10,216 nt of DNA from an uncultured Collinsella sp. (GTDB taxonomy: Bacteria; Actinomycetota; Coriobacteriia; Coriobacteriales; Coriobacteriaceae): assembly GCA_938023085.1 (NCBI GenBank), contig CALHDP010000010.1, forward strand, positions 1 to 10,216, given 5' to 3'. Numbering within the stretch: the stretch's first letter is position 1; each line of letters opens with the position of its first letter. The position numbers and the translations under genes were made by a program. Below the pieces are notes generated by a model. The model made no database searches. It saw nothing but the letters and a program-made list of their open reading frames with translations, and had not been told where the DNA came from. Below are positions 1-9,000 of the stretch, piece by piece.

Positions 1-3000
1 AGAACACCTCCATGGTTGAATACCAGGCGACAAACAGGCAGTTCTCAACCGTGATCCACCTCACCAACGTCCAGAACCGTCTGTTTGTGCAGAAGGTCGA
101 TGATCTGGGCGAGCCCGTCAACGGCGCAACGTTTGATCTGTACAAGGCCGACGCCGTTACCGGCGATAGCCCCAGCACGTATGCCATCAAGCCTGGCGCC
201 ACGCCGTATGACACCGTGCAGGCAAATGGGATGACCTACCCGTATGAGATTGAGGGCGCGGCGTGCTTCCCGCTCAATTCCGTAAACCATGCGCCCCTTA
301 CTAATGGTACGTACTATCTGCGCGAATCGATGAGCCCGGATGGCTACGAGATGAATTCCACCATCACCAAGGTGATCGTGGACGATTCGGGCGTGTACGT
401 TGATGCCGGCAAGGTGAACGATGGCGTGCGCAGCATGAGCGGTCCGGGCTCGCTCATTGCCTCGTTGGCGCAGTTTGGCTCGCCCGATTCCATCGACAAC
501 ACGCTTACGCACATCAAGGGCAAGCTGCAGAGCGCGACTGGTGCAGATGATAAGGGCAACCTGACGTGGGACCAGACGAGTACCGCCAAGGGCGTGACGC
601 CGACTCTTGCGGACGGCATGATGCACATGCGCTATGACAAGACGCCGCAGGGTACCAAGACCGTCTTGCGCTATGTCGAGGACGGTGGCGATCGCAACGG
701 CCAGCTGGCGACCATCTTTGCCGACACGGGCATCAACCGCATGGCCCTTTACCAAGACGATGATGCCACCAATGGCACTGACCTGGGCACGCTTCAGCTC
801 AATCACCTCTTTACCACGGCAACGGCCGTGCAGTATGCCGATCGTCGTGTGGCACGCCTGCAGGTGACCAAGACCGTGACGGCAGACAGTGGTCTAACCG
901 CGCCTACTAAGGACGCGAAAGACAACGACCTGACGTTTACGTTTGAGTTCACCCTGCCGGAGTCCCAGAAGGGCTACGAGGCGCACGTGTTCGATGCGAA
1001 CGGCAACGCCGTGGGCGACTCCTTTGTGCTCAAGAACGGCGACACCCATTCCATCAAGGCCGGAGAGACCATTCGCGTATACGACCTTAAGAAGGACGAC
1101 AGCTATAGTGTGAGCGAACTCACCACCAAGGGCGAGGAGTCCAGCGGCAATGTGCTGGCGAGCATCGTTAACACCGTGACCGGCTCTGCCGATGAGTCGG
1201 TGCTTCCGGCCGGCTTTAGACTCGTCAGCCGCAAGGCCGGCGGTCAGGAGCAAGCGGGGCCCGGCAACACGATCACGGGCTCGATCGCCGCGCTCGTGGA
1301 CGGGAAGATCCCCGCAAGCAACAAGCTTGAGTTCATCAACAACTACAGTGCCAGTTCCGTGACGCTCGATGCCCAGAATGGCCTGAAGGCCAAGAAGGTT
1401 CTCGAGGGCCGCAGTTGGGCCGATGGCGATACCTTTACCGCGCAGCTTACGGCCGAGGACGGCGTTCCCATGCCCTATGGCGCCAAGAGCAAGGTGTCGA
1501 CGGTCGAGTTCACCAAGAATGCCCAGACGGCAACGTTTGGCGATATCACTTATACCAAGCCTGGCACGTACACCTATACCATCTCGGAGGTTATCCCCGG
1601 CTCAGACGCCCGGGCGGGCGGCATAAGCTATTCCGCTGCTGTCTATACCGCAGAGGTCGTGGTGGAGGATAACCACGCCGGCGCTCTTGTCGTTAAGAGC
1701 GTGAAGATGGTACAGGAGTGCAACGACGCGGGTGCCGAGACTAAGACGGATGTTGCCAATAAGAACGCAACCTTCACCAACCGCTACGATGAGCACGAAC
1801 ATGACATCATCCTCCATGCTCAAAAGAACCTAGTCGACAACTCCGGGACGTTCCCGCTTTCCCAGAACGCCTTTAGCTTTACGCTCGAGGGTGTTGGCGG
1901 CCTTGCGGATATCAACGCAACGTTCAAACCCAATGCGGTCGACACAAGCGTCAAGGCCCCCATGCCTCAGGGCGCCGAAGGCAACACCATGAACGTGGGC
2001 AATAACGCCGACGGTACGGTGACCTGGCCGGCAATCTCCTATACCGCCCAGGTGGATATGGGGCGCGCTTACGTGTACAAGTTCGCCGAGAATTCCGGCA
2101 ACGTTGCGGGCATGACCTACGACGGATCGGTCTATTACGCCGTGGTGCGCAACGCCAAGAAGGGTGCTGGCATCCAGACCTCGGTTGAGTACTACAAGGC
2201 TGCAGAGGACGGTTCGGTAAAGCAACTGGACAAGAACGCTACGCCTTCCTTTACCAATATATATTGCGTGGAGCCCACGAGCGTGACCCTGCAGGGTCAG
2301 AAGACACTGAGCGGTCGCGACTGGAACCAGGGCGAGAGCTATACTTTTAACCTTGCCGCCGCTACGGACGATGACAGCGCAACTAGTCTGGGTAAGACCA
2401 CAAAGCAGGCAGTAGCGGATGGTGCCGTTGTCATTAACACTAACCAGGCCGTCGCTAGCGCGCCCGAGTCGGGACGCGTTGCCTCGTTCTCCTTTGGCAC
2501 CGAAGCCGCCCCGACCGTGACATTCAACCGCGCGGGCACCTTTAGCTTCAATATCACCGAGAACGCCGCGCTTGGTGCCCCGGCGGGCGTGTCCATGGAC
2601 ATGCACACCGCACGTGCGACCGTCGTGGTGACCGATCTGGACGAGTCGGGCAACCATACGGGCAAGCTGCGCGTGTCGAGCGTGGCTTACGCCAATACCG
2701 GTGCTTCCGATGCGGATAAGGCCGTAACCGACAAGGCCGCCTTTACCAATGCATACCATGCGTCGGGCACCTTTGGTGGCGTGACGGTGAGCAAGACCCT
2801 TGAGGGCCGTGCCTCTACCGCGGGCCAGTTTACCTTTGCCGTGACGGGTCTTTGGTACAACGGCGTTCAGACGTTGGTCAATGGCGCCGAGACTAACCTG
2901 TCCAACAAGGCGGCGGAGGCCGGTGTGTCCGGTGCCGTGGTGGGCACGAACGGGACGGAGAAGCTCTTTGCTCGCAAGCTCACGGAGCAGGACCTTGGCC

Positions 3001-6000
3001 ATACGTTTGCCTATCGCATCCGCGAGAACCAGCCTGCTGCTGCCGGCTACACCTATGACACCAGCTATACCGGCGATGCCATCGTGCTCGTCAAGGTCCT
3101 TGCGAGCGAAAACAACCCCGCCAAGCTCTATACCGTGACGACCGTGCTCAAGGGCGCGGGCGTCACGGCACTGCTGGGCGATGCCGGCGATGCGAGCGTG
3201 CTGACGGACGAAAAGATTGCCGAGCTCAAGCAAGATCCGACTGCCTACGTGCAGCAGTACGACGCAAGCGAGGCCGGCGCCACAACGCCTACCGTCTCGT
3301 TTGTGAACCGTTATACGGCAAGTCTCGACTATGGCGCCGCTGGCGGCCTGCAGATTGAGAAGACGTTGACGTATCCCAAGGACGCGACCATTTTTGGCTC
3401 GCCTAAGAGCACGTTCCGTTATATCGTCAAGCCTGCTGACGAGACGTCTGCCAGCAAGGTTGGCATTTCCACGAATGGCAAGGTCTTTGAGACCGCAAAT
3501 GTCGAGGCCAACGCTCCCAAGACCGTAAGTTTGGTACCTGCGGGCGGGCTGACCTTCACTCAGGATGATGCCGGCAAGACGTTCACCTATACGGTGAGCG
3601 AGATTGACGACAAAGCGACGGGCTATACGTACGACGAGACGGTCCATACGGTTAGGGCCGTCGTAGCGGATAACGGCGACGGCACGCTTAGGGTCACGAC
3701 ATCGGTAAGCAAGCAGGTCGATGGCAAGGACGAGCTCGAGGGCCAGTGGATCTACCCGTCGGATGCGACGTCTACCGGTGTCGCGACGGTCAAATTCAAG
3801 AACACCTATACGGTCGCCGAGGCAGCAACCTATACTCCGTCCGTGACCAAGGTGGTTGCCGGTGCCAATGCTCCGGACAAGTTTACCTTTGCCATGACCG
3901 CGGCCGATGATGTCACCAAGGCTGCTATCGACGGCAAGCTCATCACCGGCTCTTCGATGAGTGCGGAGAACGGCTACGCTGAGAAGAAGCAAACGAAGGA
4001 GGGCCTCAAGGACGGGGAGCACTACCAGCTTGACTTCTCGAAGCTCACCTTCAACAAGCCGGGCACGTATAAGTTCGCTATTAACGAGGTGGCTGCGAAC
4101 AGCGGTCTTGGCGAGTGGAAGTATGACCAGCACGTCTATACCGTGACGGTCACCGTAACCGATGAGGGCGGCAAACTTGTAGCGCGTGCCGATGGCACGA
4201 CCGGCTCGGAAGGCTTCATCTTTACCAATAGTTACCAAACTTCAACGAGCTACGAGCTCCAGGGCGGTTTGGAGATCGTCAAGACGCTTAACGGGCACGA
4301 TCTGCATGCCGGCATGTTTGGCTTTACGGTGACGGGCGAAGACGATGCTTCAATCGAAAAGCTCAACAAGCTGCTGCGCGCGGATGAGGGTAAGCTCACC
4401 GTTACGAACGATGAACCGCAGGCCGATGGCACGTCCCACACCGGTATTTTGGGCGGCCTGACCTTCGCGACGGGCGATGCGGACAAGACGTTTGCCTACA
4501 AGATTGTCGAGAATGGCGGCGGTAGGGGCGGCTATACATACGACTCCACCTATTGGAAGGTAGAGATTGCGGTTAAGAAGCGCGATAACGGTTCGCTCTA
4601 TACCGTGACCACGGTCAAGCACTATGACGCCAACGACGTTGAAGAGCCCCGCGATGCGAATGCCTTTAGCTCCGAGAGCGGTACCGCCAAGGCCCAGGTG
4701 TCCTTTACCAACAGCTACATCGCGACCGGAACATTCGACGGTCTTGCTGCCGAGAAGGTAATGGACTCCGGCGACAAGATTGAGGCGGGTCAGTATACGT
4801 TTGACCTGTATGCCGAGAAGACCGATGGCTCGCTCGAAAAGATGGATGAGGGTAAGACCCAGGCGAGCGATAACGGTATCGCCACGGTCGACTTCGGCAA
4901 GGTTAACTTTAAGCTTGGCGGCGCTCTCGGCGGATCCCATGAGCTGACGATTGACCTTGCTGGCGCTGTGAAGGATGGTGTTGCCACCAAGCAACACAAT
5001 GCCGACCACACCACTACCTACAGCTTTAACCTGGTGGCAAAGGAGCGCTTGGCAAGCCTGCCCGATGGCGTACGTCCCGTGGACGCGTCCGCGACGTGCC
5101 GCGTGCTGCTCGAGGTGACCGACAACAACAACGGTAACCTTACGTCCAAGGTGACCTATCGCGATGGCACCGAGGACGGCAAGATCGTCTTCCACAACAC
5201 GCGTGACAAGGTCAAGACGATCGGCACGGTCGCGGAGCCCAGCGTGGATATCGACGGGCAGCTGCTCTCCGTGGGTGACTCCTATGTCTACACCATCAAC
5301 TGGGTTAACAACGGGGCCGATGCCAAGGGCAACCTGATCCCTGCCAACGTGACCGTGACCGACGAGCTGCCCACGGGCGTCGTGTTCGAGGCTTTTGAGG
5401 GCAAGAACGCCGATAAGGGCGCCGTGAGCGGCCAGCTGCTCACCTGGAACCTGGGCAAGCGGCCTGCGGGCAGCCACGGTTCGGTGCGCGTGCGCGTCAA
5501 GATTACCGAGGACGCCGTGAAGGGTGTCCAGGATGCTATCGGCACCGTTAACAACGCCGCCACCATTACGGTTGGCAACAAGAGCTATACCGGCACCACG
5601 AACAACTGCGTGCCCAAGAAGTCCGAGAGTGACGCTCAGGATTCGAAGGGGTCGGGCGTCAAGTTGGGCGATGAGCTCACCTATTCCATCGGCTACAAGA
5701 ACACCGAGAATGCGCCGGCTACGGTGACGATCACCGATACCGTTCCCGCGGGGACCGAGTTCGTGGAGTTCGCGGGCGACCATGCGGATATCGCATCCAA
5801 GGACAGAGATGGCAACCTCACCTGGACGCTGACGGACGTTCCCGCCGGCGAGAAGGGCACGGTTCAGTTTAAGGTTTGCGTGACCGAGAGCGCGTTTAAG
5901 AGTGGCGGCGCTTCGGATGACATCTCCAACCAGGCGTCGGTGAAGGTTGGCAACAGCCCTGCCGTCAAGACCAACACCACTACCGACGAGGTGTCTGACG

Positions 6001-9000
6001 GTCGCTTGACGCTGAGCAAGACGGTCACGGCTGCCGAGGGCATTGTCGCGCCCAATAAGGCGTTCACCTTTAAGGTGCTGCTCTACCAGGCCGATGGCGC
6101 AACGCCTCTGGCCGGTACCTTTGCGTACGCCGGTCGTCCCAGCGGCACCAACGGCACCTATGTAAGCGGACAAATCAAGAGCGGGGACACCATCGCGCTT
6201 AAGGCCGGCGGCTCCGTGACGGCTACCGTGCCCGTGGGAGCGCACTACGAGGTGCAGGAGCTCGACTCCAAGGGCAACCTCATGACGAGTGAGGACGGCT
6301 TTACGGTTGCCGACAAGACGAATACCCAGAAGGGCACCGTCGGACAGGCAACGCAGGCAGGCTTCGCCAATGTCTATAGCGTGGAGTCCACGAAGGTGGA
6401 AAACGCCTTTAAGGTGCAAAAGAAGATCTCCGGACGCAACTGGACGACGTCGGATGCCTTTACCATGACGCTGGCTGCCCAGGGTGGGGCGCCCATGCCC
6501 AAGGGCGCCAAGGACGGCGTGGCGACGATTGCGCTGAGCAAGGACGTTCAGGTCGGCAACTTCGGCACTATCGAGTACACCAAGCCCGGCACCTATACCT
6601 ATGTGATTGCCGAGCAGGCGGGTGACGAGACGGCGCTCACGTTCTCGAAGGCCACCTATCGCGCCACCGTCACGGTGACCGACGACGGTGCCGGCAAGCT
6701 GACTACCAAGACCAAGATTGCACAGCTGACCGACGACGCCGGTAATGCTGCCAAGCGTACGGTCGAGGCGGCGGTCTTTACCAATACCGCTAAGACCGGC
6801 AGCCTCACCGTCAAGAAGACGGTCGTCGGCGGCGACAGCCAGCGCGAGTTCGGCTTCACGGTCGCGCTGGCCGACGGGGACGGCGAGCCCGTCTCCGGCA
6901 CCTTCGGCAAGGGCGAGCATGCCGTGACGTTCACGGACGGCAAGGCGACCTTCACGCTTAAGCACGGCGGGGAGAAGACCATCGCCGGCTTGCCCGTGGG
7001 CGTGCACTACACCGTGACCGAGGATGCGGCCGAGGGCTACACGACCACGGTTGACGGGGCTGACGGCTCCAGGGCCGAGGGCACCGTGACCGAGGCCGGC
7101 GCGACCGTCGCGTTCACCAACACGTACGGAACGGCCACCGAGGGCAGGGACGTCTCCACCGCGGGGCTCTTCACCAAGACGCTCAAGGGCCGCGACTGGG
7201 CGGAGAGCGACAGCTTCCAGTTCGCGCTCACGGGCGAGGACGGCGCGCCCATGCCCGAGGGCTCCGCCGACGGCTCCAAGACCGTCAGTGTGAATGCCGC
7301 CGGGACCAAGGCGGGCGAAAAGGTCGCCTTCGACTTTGGCCACATCCGCTACACGCTCGACGACATCAGGGACGCCGGGTTCGCCGAGGTCGGCGGCAAG
7401 CGCGTGCGCGCCAAGACCTTCACCTACACGGTGAGCGAGGCCAGGCCCGATGACGGCTCTGCCATCGCCGGCGTGTCCTACGACGGCCACGTCGCCACGA
7501 TGACGGTGACCGTGACCGACGACGGCTCCGGCAACCTCACGGCCTCGACGCCCGCGATCGCGCAGGCGAGCGGCGGCGATTTCGTGAACACCTACACGAC
7601 CGAGCTCGACTACTCGGCCCGCGCGGGCGTGCGCCTGTCCAAGACGCTCTCCGGCCGCGCGATGGAGGCGGGCCAGTTCGCCTTCACCGTGACCGCCGAC
7701 GACGAGACGGCCGCCAAGCTCGGCCTCAAGACCGGCAAGGACGCCTACGCCGTGGCCGCGGCTGACGATGGGAAGGCCGACCTGGTCGACCTCATCGGCG
7801 GTGCCGCGAAGAGCGACGTGAAGTTCACCGACGCCGACGCGGGCAAGACCTACAGCTTCACCGTTACCGAGACCAAGCTCGGCGGCAAGGGCTACACCAA
7901 CGACACCGCGCCGCGCACGGTGACCATCGCGCCCGGCTACGACGCCGCGACGGGCAAGCTCACGGTCACGACCACGGTTGCCAAGGACGGTGTCGAGGTC
8001 ACCCGCAGCGAGGTCTCCACGGCAGATGACGCTACGGAGACGCCCGCGCCCGTGACGGTCGCGTTCCAGAACTCCTATGAGGCCACCGGCACGCTCGGTG
8101 GCGAGGGCAGCGTGGCCATCGACGCCACCAAGACGCTGACGGGCCGCGCCGCGGCGGCGGGCGAGTTCAAGTTCTCCGTCCGCGATGCCCACGGTAACGT
8201 GGTCGCGACCGCGTCCAACCGCGCTTCCGACGACGGCGAGGTCGCGGGGCTCGCGTTCTCGCCCATTGCCTACACTACCGACGCTCTCGAGCGGATGGTG
8301 GCGGACGGCATCGCCACCAGGGCTGCCGACGGCTCCTGGGTCATTCCCTATACCGTATCCGAGGACGGCACGGACCAGCTGCCCGCGGGCGTGACGGCGA
8401 CCGCCTCGAGCTTCGACATCACGGTCAAGGTGGCAGATGACGACAAGGGCGGGCTGGACGTTAGCGTGGTCTACCCCGAGGGCTCCGGCGGCACGCTGTC
8501 GTTCGTGAACGGCTACGGCACCAACGAGGTGACAGTCGACCTCGCGGGCACCAAGACGCTGGCGCTCGGCCAGGCCGGACTCGGTCTCACGCAGGCCGAC
8601 ATCGCGGGCAAGTACACCTTTAAGATTGAGCCGCTGGACGGCGCGCCCGCGCCGGTCGACGCCTCCGGCAAGACGGTAACCGAGGCGACCAACGACGCCG
8701 CCGGCAACGTCGAGCTGGGCCACGTCACGTTTAAGCAGCCGAGCGACCTCGACGACGCCGAGATCGACGGCCAAGGTCTGCGCACCAAGACGTTCGCCTA
8801 CCGGGTGAGCGAGTCCGGTTCGGTCGACGGCGTGGTCAACGACGCGACGGCGACCAGGACCTTCACGGTCAGGGTGGTCGAGGACACCAACGCTGGCACG
8901 CTCGCCGCGGAGGTCCTGCCCGCAGAGGGCACGCCCGAGGGCAAGGGCGCGTTCGAGTTCACCAACACCTACGGCGTGAACCCGACGCCGAGCTCCGTCA

